NCBI GenBank assembly: GCA_001184205.1
Contig: LBMP01000005.1
Span: 248,001 to 312,000 of the forward strand
Direction of reading: 5' to 3'
Length of the DNA: 64,000 nt
From: Desulfocarbo indianensis
Lineage (GTDB): Bacteria; Desulfobacterota; Desulfarculia; Desulfarculales; Desulfarculaceae
The notes beneath the pieces are model-generated. The model ran no database searches, was not told the DNA's origin, and saw only the letters and a program-made list of their open reading frames with translations. Position 1 is the first letter of the stretch, and each line of letters opens with the position of its first letter. Below are positions 1 through 8,324 of the stretch, one piece after another. The position numbers were made by a program, and so were the translations under genes.

Positions 1-3000
1 TGGCGCAGACTGGAGGTGGGCGCTTCGCCGTTCTGGATGTCGCGGTAGTGGGCCAGGGCCAGTAATTGGCGCGCGTATTCCTCCAGGGAAGCCTGATGGG
101 CCTGGCGGGCCTCCTTGCCCTGGCGGACCAATCCGCGCACCTTTTGCAGCAGCCAGAAAAAGCGCTCCAAGAGATCCTCGGTGAACGAGCTCTCCTGGCT
201 GGCCGCGGTGAATATTACCGAAAGCAGGAAAAGGGCCTCCAGCAGGGGCTGGTCCTGTTCGCCCAGCAGGCTTTCCAGGTTGAGCGAGGTGCTTTCGCCG
301 TTGATGATCTGGCCGAAAACGCCGTGGTGCTCCAAAAGAAAGCTCAAGTCGGCCAATTGCCGCTTGCCGAGCCCCTGGGCCCGCACCAGGGGATGGATGG
401 CCAAATCGTGGCCGGAGAGCGTATTGGGCCCTTGGCCGCGCAACAGGACCGCCAGCATGAGCAACTCGGCCAGCTGGTATTTGGCGCCGCCCGCCAGGAG
501 TTGGGCCAGGCTGGCGGTGAGCGTCTGGAACTGCAAGGGGCTGACCCCCACGATGCCCGCGGCGGTGGCCCCGAACTCGGCGCGGGCCGTCTCATGGCTC
601 TTGTACATGTCCTGAAACAGATCGAGCCGCCGCATGTACAGGGCCGAGAGCTTCTGGGCCGCCCGCAGGCAGCGCCAGGTCCGCGGCTGCCCGGCCGGCC
701 GGGGCAGCAGCCGATCCATTACCCGCGGACAGTTAAGCATGAGCCGCTTCAAGTTGACCGCGAAGCGGGGGAGATCGAACAGCTCGCTCAGCAGATAGTT
801 TTCCAGACGCCGGCTGAGCCGGTTTTCCTGGCGCACCATCTCCAGCAAGCGCTCCGCGCCCAAATCCTTGCCCGGCCGGCGCCTGCCCTGCGCCGCCAGA
901 AAACGCTGCACCTCGTAGAGGCCGCGGTCCAGGGCCTGCAGGCGCTCGTCGGAAACCTGGCTCAGTTCCACGGCCAGGCCGTGATCCATCTCCGCCTTTA
1001 CCCGGCCCAGCTCGTCGGCCACGTCCAGAAAGCGGGGGGTGAGCGCGCCGGTGGTTTTATCCAGGGTCAGGTAAATGCCGGAATCCAGGATATAGGCTTC
1101 GCTGCCCTCGGCCATGGCCCCCCGCAGGGAGGCCAGCCACCGCGGGCTCAACTGGCCGGGCTCCAGGCGGTTGAGAGCCAGGCGCAGCTTGTCCAGGCGC
1201 TCGTCAAGCTCGGACTGGCCGCCCACCTCTATGAGGCGGTTGAAGTTCAGGAGCCGCTTTTCGCTGGTGTGCACGCAGATCCACAAAAGCTTGAAACCGG
1301 CGGTGGCTCCCAGGCGGGGCAGCAGGCGGCCGGTTCCGTGCATTTCGCAGTTCAGGAGCGCCCGCAAGAAATAAGGACGGGCCATGGAATCGCCGGCGTA
1401 AAAGCGCTCCACGAACTGGCGCCCCTGGTTGGCCAGTTCCACCACCTGGCCGATGCGCTCCAACTTGGCGGGATCGAAGCCGGCCATGGCCTCTTTCAAG
1501 CGGGGGCCGGCCTGCTCCAGAGCCTGCCAGCTGTCCAGATATTCGAACAGGTTGAACAGCTTGAGCATCTTGCGAAAGGCCTTGGCCTGCACGCCGCCCA
1601 GCCGGCTGATCTGTTGGTTGAGCAGGTCTTGCCAATCAAACCCAAGGTCGGTGACCACCCTGATGGCGTCGTCATAGAGGGAAAACAGCTCGGCGACCTG
1701 CTCGTTGGTGAGCCCGCTGGGGCTGGCGGCCGCCGCCTCGGCCACCGACAGCAGGCGGTAGAGCCTGATCATGGTGACCGCTTCCTCCAGGTTGCGGTAG
1801 GAGCCCAGATCGGTCAGCGGCTCCAGGGTGGTCTCGGGCAGCTTGCCGAAGGTCACCCGGGCCATGGTGGAGTGTCCCAGCACGATGAGGGAAAGCTGCA
1901 GCAGGGGCCCCTCTTCCAGGCCCATGAGCGAGAGTTTTTCCAGGTTGCTCAAAACCGGGGTGCGCGGACCGGCCAGTCCTTCGGGATTCAGCCGGTTTTC
2001 CATGCGCCCCAGGCGGGGGGCCAGGGCCATGAGCTTGAACACGTCGTGCAGGGCCGGATGGCGGCGGGCGGTTTCAAAAGGCTTGCGCAGGCGGCTCAGC
2101 TCCAGTCCCGGCAAGCCGCGCAGGGTCCCCTTGCGCACCTCCTCCAACAGGTCCAGCACCTTGCGCACGTAGGCGAAGGAATCCTTGTAGCCGGCCAAAA
2201 GGCCCCTGTCGCAACCCGCGATTCTCTGGCTCTGCAGCCTGCTTTCCAGGTTGGCGTAAGACACCGCCGGCCGCCGTCGCCTGCCCTCCAGCACCAAGAG
2301 GGTGTCCGGGAAATATCCTTCCAGCTCGTAACGGGTTTTCCATTCCCGGCGCTGAACCTCGGGCAGGGTGGCCACCCTGCGGTGCAACTCGAAAAAGGGG
2401 CTGAACCAGCGCTGCCAGGCCGCCAGGGCGCTTTCCGCCGATCCCCTGGGCAGCGACAAATCCTGATATGGCAGCCGGTCTATTTCCCTGGGCTCCACCA
2501 TGGCCAGGCTGCGTCCTTCCAGCAGACCCTCCACGGTTTCGTGATATATAGAAATCCCGGAAAGAAACGTGTTGAAATCAAAGCGATTGACCTTTAATTC
2601 CAAGCCCTTGCCGCTTTTATAGCGCCGCCGGGTGCGGTAGACGTGGCTGAACATCAAAAAGCGCTTCAGCTCGCCCTGGGAGGCGAAGCGCACGTTGACG
2701 TTCTCGTTGCTGGGGCCCAGGGGACAGTCGGCCAGACAAAGGACCTCGCCGGTGTCCTCCAGCATGTCCCATAGGCGGCTGGTTATGAAATAGCCGTTGG
2801 CCTCGCGGTCCGGGTGCTGCTCCGGCTGTTCAGGCGCGCCGCGCTGGGCGCGGACGAACGCCAAGGGATCGCCCACCATTATCATGGCGGCGAAGGGGCC
2901 CTGGCGCGCGGCCAGGGCGGACAGGGAATCGATTATCTTGAACTCGAGATGCGGCATGCGGGCCTGCACCTCGGGCACCAATAGCTCGTTGCCGCTCACC

Positions 3001-3476
3001 ACGATGCCGACCCGCAGGCTTTCGCTCAGGCGGCGCGAGAGCAGGCCGCTCAAGAAAGTCACGATCTGGTCGGTGCGGGCCTGGACCTCCACCAGGAAAT
3101 GGGCCACGTATTGGCGGGGTATCAGAAAGAAAGGGAGCCCTTTTTGGCTGTAGCGGATCAAAAGCCCCAGGCGCTTGAATATGTCGTTTATGGTCCTGTA
3201 ATTGGCCGCCGCCTGGTCTTGGTCGGAAAGGTCCAGGGTTTCAAGTACATGGGCGTGTTCGGGCGGCAGGACGCTCTGCTCGTACAGGCCCAGGCCATAG
3301 GCGTTCCCCCCGAAGCGGTCGGGCAGAAAAGGCGGATGGTCTTCCGCCGGGAATGTTCCCAGGGGCACGTCCTCGGGGTCTATGCCCAGCTCCTCGAACC
3401 GCTCTGGCGGAATGAAGCGGTAAAGACCCGAAACCCGTGCAACCTCCGGGGGCAGGGCTACCGTGGTGCCTGACAT
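1..3476 (-). CDS. Very large uncharacterised protein, C-terminus beyond left edge
   Basis: An open minus-strand frame runs without a stop from an ATG at 3476 to the window edge, giving more than 1,150 residues; the C-terminus is missing. I do not recognise a named family. The N-terminal ~270 residues look alpha/beta (a strand IVVSGNELLVPEV near residue 160 and MIMVGDPLAFV near 215). The rest is leucine-rich and helical. Near the visible end, the pattern LLMLAVLLRGQGPNT, a single His, and later LEHHGVF recalls the spacing of the HD phosphohydrolase part of GlnD-type proteins, but the HD dipeptide is replaced by R-G, so any such domain would be catalytically dead. The gene is divergent from the M20 peptidase gene. 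Long plus-strand frames over the same bases are shadows: this frame is unbroken for 3.4 kb with normal protein composition. Function unknown. Confidence 0.75.
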   Translation of the reverse strand, partial: MSGTTVALPPEVARVSGLYRFIPPERFEELGIDPEDVPLGTFPAEDHPPFLPDRFGGNAYGLGLYEQSVLPPEHAHVLETLDLSDQDQAAANYRTINDIFKRLGLLIRYSQKGLPFFLIPRQYVAHFLVEVQARTDQIVTFLSGLLSRRLSESLRVGIVVSGNELLVPEVQARMPHLEFKIIDSLSALAARQGPFAAMIMVGDPLAFVRAQRGAPEQPEQHPDREANGYFITSRLWDMLEDTGEVLCLADCPLGPSNENVNVRFASQGELKRFLMFSHVYRTRRRYKSGKGLELKVNRFDFNTFLSGISIYHETVEGLLEGRSLAMVEPREIDRLPYQDLSLPRGSAESALAAWQRWFSPFFELHRRVATLPEVQRREWKTRYELEGYFPDTLLVLEGRRRRPAVSYANLESRLQSQRIAGCDRGLLAGYKDSFAYVRKVLDLLEEVRKGTLRGLPGLELSRLRKPFETARRHPALHDVFKLMALAPRLGRMENRLNPEGLAGPRTPVLSNLEKLSLMGLEEGPLLQLSLIVLGHSTMARVTFGKLPETTLEPLTDLGSYRNLEEAVTMIRLYRLLSVAEAAAASPSGLTNEQVAELFSLYDDAIRVVTDLGFDWQDLLNQQISRLGGVQAKAFRKMLKLFNLFEYLDSWQALEQAGPRLKEAMAGFDPAKLERIGQVVELANQGRQFVERFYAGDSMARPYFLRALLNCEMHGTGRLLPRLGATAGFKLLWICVHTSEKRLLNFNRLIEVGGQSELDERLDKLRLALNRLEPGQLSPRWLASLRGAMAEGSEAYILDSGIYLTLDKTTGALTPRFLDVADELGRVKAEMDHGLAVELSQVSDERLQALDRGLYEVQRFLAAQGRRRPGKDLGAERLLEMVRQENRLSRRLENYLLSELFDLPRFAVNLKRLMLNCPRVMDRLLPRPAGQPRTWRCLRAAQKLSALYMRRLDLFQDMYKSHETARAEFGATAAGIVGVSPLQFQTLTASLAQLLAGGAKYQLAELLMLAVLLRGQGPNTLSGHDLAIHPLVRAQGLGKRQLADLSFLLEHHGVFGQIINGESTSLNLESLLGEQDQPLLEALFLLSVIFTAASQESSFTEDLLERFFWLLQKVRGLVRQGKEARQAHQASLEEYARQLLALAHYRDIQNGEAPTSSLR

Positions 3477-3548
3477 TTAGCTCCCTCTTGGCCGAGTTGC
3501 TGGGCGCTTGCAGATGGTATCTCCCTTGGAGGCAAGAGTCAATGATGG

Positions 3549-3577
3549 TTGACGTTCCCGCCGGGCCTGGCTAGTCT
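3549..3577 (+). promoter_or_regulatory. Candidate sigma-70 promoter for the M20 peptidase gene
   Basis: TTGACG (3549-3554) and TAGTCT (3572-3577) are 17 bases apart. They lie about 55 bases before the ATG, in the divergent gap between two genes. The -35 is good, the -10 matches only 3 of 6 positions. Confidence 0.3.
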
Positions 3578-3631
3578 TGGGCCCTGGCGTTTGCCGCGGG
3601 CGACCCCCGATTCCAGCAAGGAGGCTTTGTC

Positions 3632-4858
3632 ATGTCCCTGGCCCAAAAACTCATGGACCGCGTTGAAACCTACGCCGCGCAAATGGTGGAGGCCCAAGAA
3701 AAGCTGGTGGCGGTGCCGGCCCTGGGGCCGGACAACGGCGGCCAGGGGGAACTGGCCAAGGCCCTCCTGGTGGAGGATTGGCTGCGGGAATTGGGCCTGG
3801 CCATAGAGCGGGTGGACGCTCCCGACCACCGGGTGGAAAGCGGCCTGCGGCCCAATCTGGTGGCCAGGCTGCAGGGAGGGCCGGGGCCGGCCCGCTGGGC
3901 GCTGAGCCATCTGGACGTGGTGCCCACCGGCCCCCTGGAGCAATGGACCAGCGACCCCTGGCGGCTCCGGGTGGAGGGCGACAAGCTCTACGGCCGGGGC
4001 GTGTTGGACAACCACGGGGGTCTGTTGGCCTCGTTTTTCGGCCTGAAAGCCCTGCTGGAAGAAGGCGTCGCGCCGGCGGGCGCGGCGGGGCTGGTCATGG
4101 TCAGCGACGAGGAGACCGGCTCCCAATACGGCCTGGACCATGTGCTCAAGGCCAGGCCCGATCTGATCGGGCCCCAGGACCTGGTGGTGATACCCGACGC
4201 CGGCGAGGACGACGGGCTTTTCATCGAAGTGGCCGAGAAATCCATCCTGTGGCTCAAGGTGGAGGTGTTGGGCAAGCAGGTGCACGGCTCCACTCCCCAG
4301 GACGGGGTCAACGCGCTTTACGCCGCGGCCCGCATGATGGTGGCGGTGCGGGAGATGTACGGGCGCTTCAGCCAGAGTGACCCGGTTTTCGCGCCGCCGG
4401 TCAGCACCTTCGAGCCCACCCGCAAGGACGCCGGCGTCTCCAATATCAACACCATACCGGGCAAGGACGTATTCTACGTGGATTGCCGGGTGTTGCCCGA
4501 AATAGACTTGGCCCGGGTGGAGGCCGCCTTTGCCGAAAGGTTTCAGGAGATCGCCGGCCAGGAGGGGGCCCAGGTGCGCATAAGCGCTGAGCAGCGCCTG
4601 CAGGCCCCGCCCGCCACGCCCGCGGATGCGCCGGTGGTGCGGGCCCTGGCCCAGGCCATTCAAACCGTGAAGGGCGAGCCCGCCAAGCCCGGCGGCGTCG
4701 GCGGCGGCACGGTGGCGGCCTATTTCCGCAAGCGGGGGTTGCCGGCGGCGGTCTGGTGCACCTGGCCGCATACCGCCCACATGCCCGACGAATGGTGCTC
4801 CCTGCGCAACCTCCTGGACGACGCCAAGGTGTTCGCCCTCTTGTTCGCCGGAGTCTAG
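3632..4858 (+). CDS. M20-family zinc metallopeptidase / amidohydrolase (ArgE/DapE/CPG2-like)
   Basis: A 408-residue cytoplasmic protein that should hydrolyse an amide bond in a dipeptide or N-acyl amino acid. The family's metal ligands are visible: H in LSHLDVVP (about residue 93), the bridging D in GRGVLDNHGG (about 128), the catalytic Glu pair in SDEETGSQ (about 163), a D in VIPDAGEDD (about 190) and the final His in PHTAHMPDE (about 384). The lid domain lies between about 200 and 315. No signal peptide is seen. AAGGAGG sits about nine bases before the ATG and sets the start. The substrate cannot be told; the length fits M20 dipeptidases of the Xaa-His/ArgE type. Confidence 0.9.
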   Translation: MSLAQKLMDRVETYAAQMVEAQEKLVAVPALGPDNGGQGELAKALLVEDWLRELGLAIERVDAPDHRVESGLRPNLVARLQGGPGPARWALSHLDVVPTGPLEQWTSDPWRLRVEGDKLYGRGVLDNHGGLLASFFGLKALLEEGVAPAGAAGLVMVSDEETGSQYGLDHVLKARPDLIGPQDLVVIPDAGEDDGLFIEVAEKSILWLKVEVLGKQVHGSTPQDGVNALYAAARMMVAVREMYGRFSQSDPVFAPPVSTFEPTRKDAGVSNINTIPGKDVFYVDCRVLPEIDLARVEAAFAERFQEIAGQEGAQVRISAEQRLQAPPATPADAPVVRALAQAIQTVKGEPAKPGGVGGGTVAAYFRKRGLPAAVWCTWPHTAHMPDEWCSLRNLLDDAKVFALLFAGV

Positions 4859-5384
4859 GCCGCCGCCAGCCCAGCGCCGGTCCCCGGCATGCGGGCTTTG
4901 CCAGGTTCGGATTCGGGGAGGCCGCGCGTTCATATTTGTGCGGCCGCCCCGACCATTTTCGCCATGCGCCATTGTGTGTTTGACAGCGCAAAGCGCGATG
5001 TTCTAGCATTTGAGATGTAAGCGCGCTTGCCGGTAACCGGCCAGGCCGGCCCGAAGGCGCGAAGGGGGGGGCAAATCATCCAATGACCATCCGATTGCGT
5101 GCCAGCCAGCCAAACGAAGCCGCCGGACGCGGGCGGAAACCTGAGATCAAGCCTTTAGACTAAGCCGCGCCCACCCTCCCAAAATATTTTCCCGAAAGCG
5201 ATCCCGCTGGTTAAGTGCCGGGATGGCATGAAGATCGGCAACCCCATGCCTGCCCCTCGCATGGCGGCCCCAAGGTTTGAGCGATGCGCCCCTCTCGCCA
5301 AGGCGGCGCAAAGCGATGACCAGGCCGGCTGATGGCGTACTTATTCGCACTTAAGGTATCCACCCAGCAAAAAAGGGGAGCGAC
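4859..5384 (+). promoter_or_regulatory. Upstream region of the repeat-peptide cluster with a candidate promoter
   Basis: This 526-base stretch holds no convincing gene; the short frames in it lack good starts. A possible sigma-70 promoter is TTGACA (4980-4985) and TAGCAT (5004-5009) with an 18-base gap, which would leave a leader of about 370 bases before the precursor gene at 5385. A strong Shine-Dalgarno stretch (AAGGGGAG) stands just before the ATG at 5385. I see no recognisable riboswitch. Confidence 0.35.
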
Positions 5385-5948
5385 ATGGCCAAGAAAGACG
5401 AAAGCAAGAAAAAAGCCGCTGGCAAAAGCAAAAAAGGAGGGTTCGCTCCGGTGCTGACCGATGAACAGGGCAAGCCCCTGGGGCCGGGCGTGGAAGTCGA
5501 CCCGGCCAAACTGGCGGAAGTAATCGCCGGCGTGTCCCATTGCTCGGCCGGCCACAAAGTGGACTCCAAGAAGCTGGCCGAGGTCATTGCCGGGGTCTCC
5601 CACTGTTCCGCCGGCCACAAGGTTGACCCCAAGAAGCTGGCCGAGGTTATCGCCGGAGTGTCACATTGCTCGGCCAGCGAAGTGGTGCACGCCGATAAAC
5701 TGGCCGAAGTCATTGCCGGGGTATCCCACTGCTCGGCCGGCCACAAGGTGGACCCCAAGAAACTGGCTGAAGTCATCGCCGGAGTGTCACATTGCTCGGC
5801 CAGCGGACTCCTGGGGGCCGAGGGCTTGATCTGCGGTCCCGGAGCCCTGAGCGCGCAGGACGTGACCAATTTGTTGGAATCCATAAAAAATCTTTCCGAA
5901 AGCCTCAGAAACGCCTCTGAACTGCTTCTCAGGCTTTACAAGGGCTAA
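5385..5948 (+). CDS. Five-repeat precursor-like peptide, putative radical-SAM RiPP substrate
   Basis: A 187-residue protein with three parts: a Lys-rich N-terminus (residues 1-37, ending in TDEQGKPLGPG), five tandem 21-residue units (38-142) and a C-terminal tail (143-187) that is mostly an amphipathic helix. All five units contain the identical 14-mer KLAEVIAGVSHCSA. Cys falls at 53, 74, 95, 116 and 137, exactly 21 apart, each preceded by His. Units 1, 2 and 4 continue G-H-K, units 3 and 5 continue S-E or S-G. One more Cys is at 150. There is no signal peptide. The LAEVIAG part resembles the end of double-glycine/Nif11-type leaders, so each unit may carry its own recognition or cleavage element. 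The gene is followed at once by five radical-SAM genes, which is why I call it a precursor. The modification and final product are unknown. A metal-binding repeat protein is the alternative. Confidence 0.85.
   Translation: MAKKDESKKKAAGKSKKGGFAPVLTDEQGKPLGPGVEVDPAKLAEVIAGVSHCSAGHKVDSKKLAEVIAGVSHCSAGHKVDPKKLAEVIAGVSHCSASEVVHADKLAEVIAGVSHCSAGHKVDPKKLAEVIAGVSHCSASGLLGAEGLICGPGALSAQDVTNLLESIKNLSESLRNASELLLRLYKG
5496..5810 (+). repeat. Five 63-bp in-frame tandem repeats in the precursor gene
   Basis: Units start at 5496, 5559, 5622, 5685 and 5748, each exactly 63 bases. The amino acid core is invariant while the bases differ at many third positions (for example GTA, GTC and GTT for one Val). Units 3 and 5 share a long identical run (from 5651 and from 5777, 126 bases apart), which points to duplication of a two-unit block. 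Confidence 0.9.
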
Positions 5949-5965
5949 AGCGGGGGGGTAAAGGC

Positions 5966-5988
5966 CGCCGGCGTTCTGGCGCCCGGCG
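5966..5988 (+). other. Intercistronic stem-loop after the precursor gene
   Basis: CGCCGGCG (5966-5973) can pair with CGCCCGGCG (5980-5988) with one bulged C and a six-base loop. It lacks a T-run. In the 59-base gap between the precursor and the first maturase it could limit read-through or stabilise the upstream message, giving more peptide than enzyme. This is an inference from position and folding only. Confidence 0.35.
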
Positions 5989-6007
5989 CGCCGCGCCGCA
6001 TAGTTGC

Positions 6008-7393
6008 GTGAGACCATCATCGCCAAACAGCCTGGGTCTTTCTCAGGGAACCGTGCTGCTGGAAGGACGAAGCGGCGACTTCGCCTATTTGGTCAGCTCC
6101 AAGCCCAACCGCGCCCTCCAGCTCAACCGTCACGGTATTTTTTGTCTCAAGGCGCTGCACCAAGGGGTCAGCCTGGAGGCGCTGGCCCTCTTGTGCTCGC
6201 TGATTTTCGAGGATGAGCTGGAGGAGTGCCGCCGCAAGGTGGCCGGCCTGGTGGGGCCGCTGGCGGATATGGGCATCGTGGGCCAGGACCCCGCCCGGCG
6301 CGCCCGTTCCCCCTTCAGAAAGGTCAGGACCTCCCGCCCCTTGCTGAGGATATTTCTGGAACTGACCAAGCACTGCAACCAGCGCTGTCTGCACTGCTAC
6401 GCCGAAGCCGGCGCTTCGCCGCCAACGAAAGCGGAACTCACCCTGGCGGAGATCGAATCCCTGATCGCCCAAGCGGCCCGGCTGGGCGTCATGGAATTCG
6501 ATGTAACCGGCGGCGAGCCCTTCACCCGCCCCGACATGGCGGGCGTCTTGCGGGCCTTTCATCGCGCAGGCATGCTGGTGAACCTCTACACCAACGCCAC
6601 TTTGCTGGGCCGGGCCAACCTGGCCGCCCTGGCCGAGTATCCCGTCAGGTCGCTGATCATAAGCCTGGACAGCCTGGACGAAGGCGTGCACGACCGCTTC
6701 AGGGGCATGGCCGGGGCCCAGGCGCGCACTCTCCAGGCGCTCAAGCGGCTGCGCATGATGGGCCAGCCCTTCCGCGTCAATATCAGCCTGAACAAGCTGA
6801 CCCACCAGCGGGCTCTGGCCACCGCCCGTTGGGCCTTGGAGGAGTTGGGGGCCTGTTCCCTGGCCGCGGCTCCTCTGTTTTCCGTGGGGCGAGGCCGGAA
6901 GAACCGCGGCCTTTGGCTGGACCGGGAGAGCTGCCTGGAGGTGCTGGCAGAGCTATACCGCCAATGGGGCCCCGGCCTGCTTGCCGGGGAGCATGGCGGC
7001 GGCCCGCCGGGCTCGCCGGCCTGCGGCGTGGCCGAAAGCATGCTTTTCATTTCCGCCGGCGGCGAGGTCTCCTTTTGCCCCACCCTGACCGCCGGCCAGG
7101 CGCCGGAGCTGGCCCTGGGCAATGTGCGGCGGAAAAGCCTGGGGCAATTGTGGGAACGGGGCATGCTGCGGCACCGCTTTTACCGGGCGCAGTGCAGGGA
7201 TATGGAGAACTGCCCGGCGGCCGGGCTCTGCCGGGGCGGCTGCCGCAGCCGGGCCTTCCTGGAGACCGGGGAGATGAACGCTCCCGACCCCCTGTCATGC
7301 CGGCTTTTCAGAGGTCTTTTGGCCGAGCAAGGAGGTTGCCGAACTGGACCGCTTGATGCCATCGCTCACCGTGGAGCTGACTTACCGCTGTAA
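6008..7393 (+). CDS. RRE-fused radical SAM/SPASM peptide maturase (first of cluster)
   Basis: A 461-residue protein. Residues about 14-92 resemble a PqqD-like winged-helix (RRE) domain that would hold the precursor leader. The radical-SAM core follows with C123-x3-C127-x2-C130 (KHCNQRCLHC) and the GGEP motif (TGGEPFTRP). The C-terminus has the Cys set of a SPASM domain (C-G..., F-C-P, then C-R-D-M-E-N-C, L-C-R-G-G-C and S-C-R), expected to bind auxiliary [4Fe-4S] clusters. Such enzymes form thioether, C-C or similar crosslinks in peptides. The start is a GTG at 6008; a GTG at 6053 preceded by AGGGAA is an in-frame alternative and would keep most of the RRE. The next gene overlaps its end by about 38 bases, so they are probably co-translated. 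Confidence 0.88.
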   Translation: MRPSSPNSLGLSQGTVLLEGRSGDFAYLVSSKPNRALQLNRHGIFCLKALHQGVSLEALALLCSLIFEDELEECRRKVAGLVGPLADMGIVGQDPARRARSPFRKVRTSRPLLRIFLELTKHCNQRCLHCYAEAGASPPTKAELTLAEIESLIAQAARLGVMEFDVTGGEPFTRPDMAGVLRAFHRAGMLVNLYTNATLLGRANLAALAEYPVRSLIISLDSLDEGVHDRFRGMAGAQARTLQALKRLRMMGQPFRVNISLNKLTHQRALATARWALEELGACSLAAAPLFSVGRGRKNRGLWLDRESCLEVLAELYRQWGPGLLAGEHGGGPPGSPACGVAESMLFISAGGEVSFCPTLTAGQAPELALGNVRRKSLGQLWERGMLRHRFYRAQCRDMENCPAAGLCRGGCRSRAFLETGEMNAPDPLSCRLFRGLLAEQGGCRTGPLDAIAHRGADLPL

Positions 7394-8324
7394 CCGGAGC
7401 TGCCTTTTCTGCTATTGCGGCGAGGCGCGCGCCGGCAAGGCCGAGTTGGCCCTGGATGATCTCAAGCTGCTGCTGGGCAATTTCCGTGGGGCCGGCGGCA
7501 GGCAGGTGGCCTTTACCGGCGGCGAACCCTTCCTGCGCCGGGACCTGCCGGAGATCGTGGGTTTCGCCAGGAGCCTGGGCCTCTGGGTCTCCTTGAGCAC
7601 CAACGGCACCCACGCCGCCGCCGCGGAAAACCGGGGCGGCGTGCTGGACGCCGTGAACCTGGTGCGGGTGAGCCTGGACGGGCCCCCCAAAATACACGAC
7701 GGCCTGCGGGGCCGGGGCTCCCACCAACGCCTCATGGCCTTTGTGGAGCTTCTCGAGCAAGCGGGCAAGCCCTACGAAATCCAATACACGGTCAGCCGCA
7801 ACAACTTCGCCTTTTTGCCGTGGATGTTCGAGACCTGTTGTTCCCTGCCAAGCCTGCGGTTCCTTTCCGTCACCCCGCTTCTGCCCCTGGGCCGGGCCGC
7901 CTCCGGCGAGCAATGCCTGGACCACGCCCAGGAATTGGCGCTCTATCTGTTCCTCAGGCAGTGGGGAAACGGCTCCCAAGGCCGGTTTTTCTGGGGCAGC
8001 GAACTCTGCGGGCAGCGCTCCCTGAGCCGCCGTCGCCAGATTTTCAAGACCAGCCCCTTGTCTTTCATGCGTCTGGTGGCCCAGCCCCATGGCGTCCTCT
8101 TCCCCTGGTTCAGCCTGGGGCCGGCTTGGTCCCTGGGCGGTTTCCGCGATTCCTGGGACAAGCTCTTGGCCAGCCCCAACCTGGCCAGGGCCCTGGCCGT
8201 GGTGGAGGGGGCCTTCCTGGCCGGCGACCGCCTCTTGCGCGAGAAATACGCGGTGGACATCTCGCGGCTGATCATGACCGGCTTCTCCCTGGCGGCCGTG
8301 GAGGCCGCCGGCCATGCCGGCTGA
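7356..8324 (+). CDS. Minimal radical SAM protein (second of cluster)
   Basis: A 322-residue radical-SAM enzyme that begins almost directly with its cluster motif: C12-x3-C16-x2-C19 (RCNRSCLFC). TGGEPFLRRD and a strand with SLDG follow. It has no RRE domain and no evident SPASM Cys set; the C-terminal third (from about 190) is unlike standard maturases. It may act together with one of its RRE-bearing neighbours. The ATG at 7356 is chosen; a TTG at 7353 is next to it, and the best Shine-Dalgarno (AAGGAGG, 7329-7335) lies about 20 bases upstream, so the true start could be a few codons earlier. It overlaps both neighbours, which supports tight coupling. Confidence 0.82.
   Translation: MPSLTVELTYRCNRSCLFCYCGEARAGKAELALDDLKLLLGNFRGAGGRQVAFTGGEPFLRRDLPEIVGFARSLGLWVSLSTNGTHAAAAENRGGVLDAVNLVRVSLDGPPKIHDGLRGRGSHQRLMAFVELLEQAGKPYEIQYTVSRNNFAFLPWMFETCCSLPSLRFLSVTPLLPLGRAASGEQCLDHAQELALYLFLRQWGNGSQGRFFWGSELCGQRSLSRRRQIFKTSPLSFMRLVAQPHGVLFPWFSLGPAWSLGGFRDSWDKLLASPNLARALAVVEGAFLAGDRLLREKYAVDISRLIMTGFSLAAVEAAGHAG

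Noticed and set aside
66-2597. 843-residue plus-strand open frame
   Set aside because: It is antisense to an unbroken 3.4-kb minus-strand frame. Its translation is rich in Gln, Gly, His and Leu, as expected from the complement of high-GC coding DNA, and shows no domain.
5496-5810. CRISPR array
   Set aside because: The 63-base repeats are contiguous, in frame, diverge at synonymous positions and have no spacers. They encode a repeated peptide.
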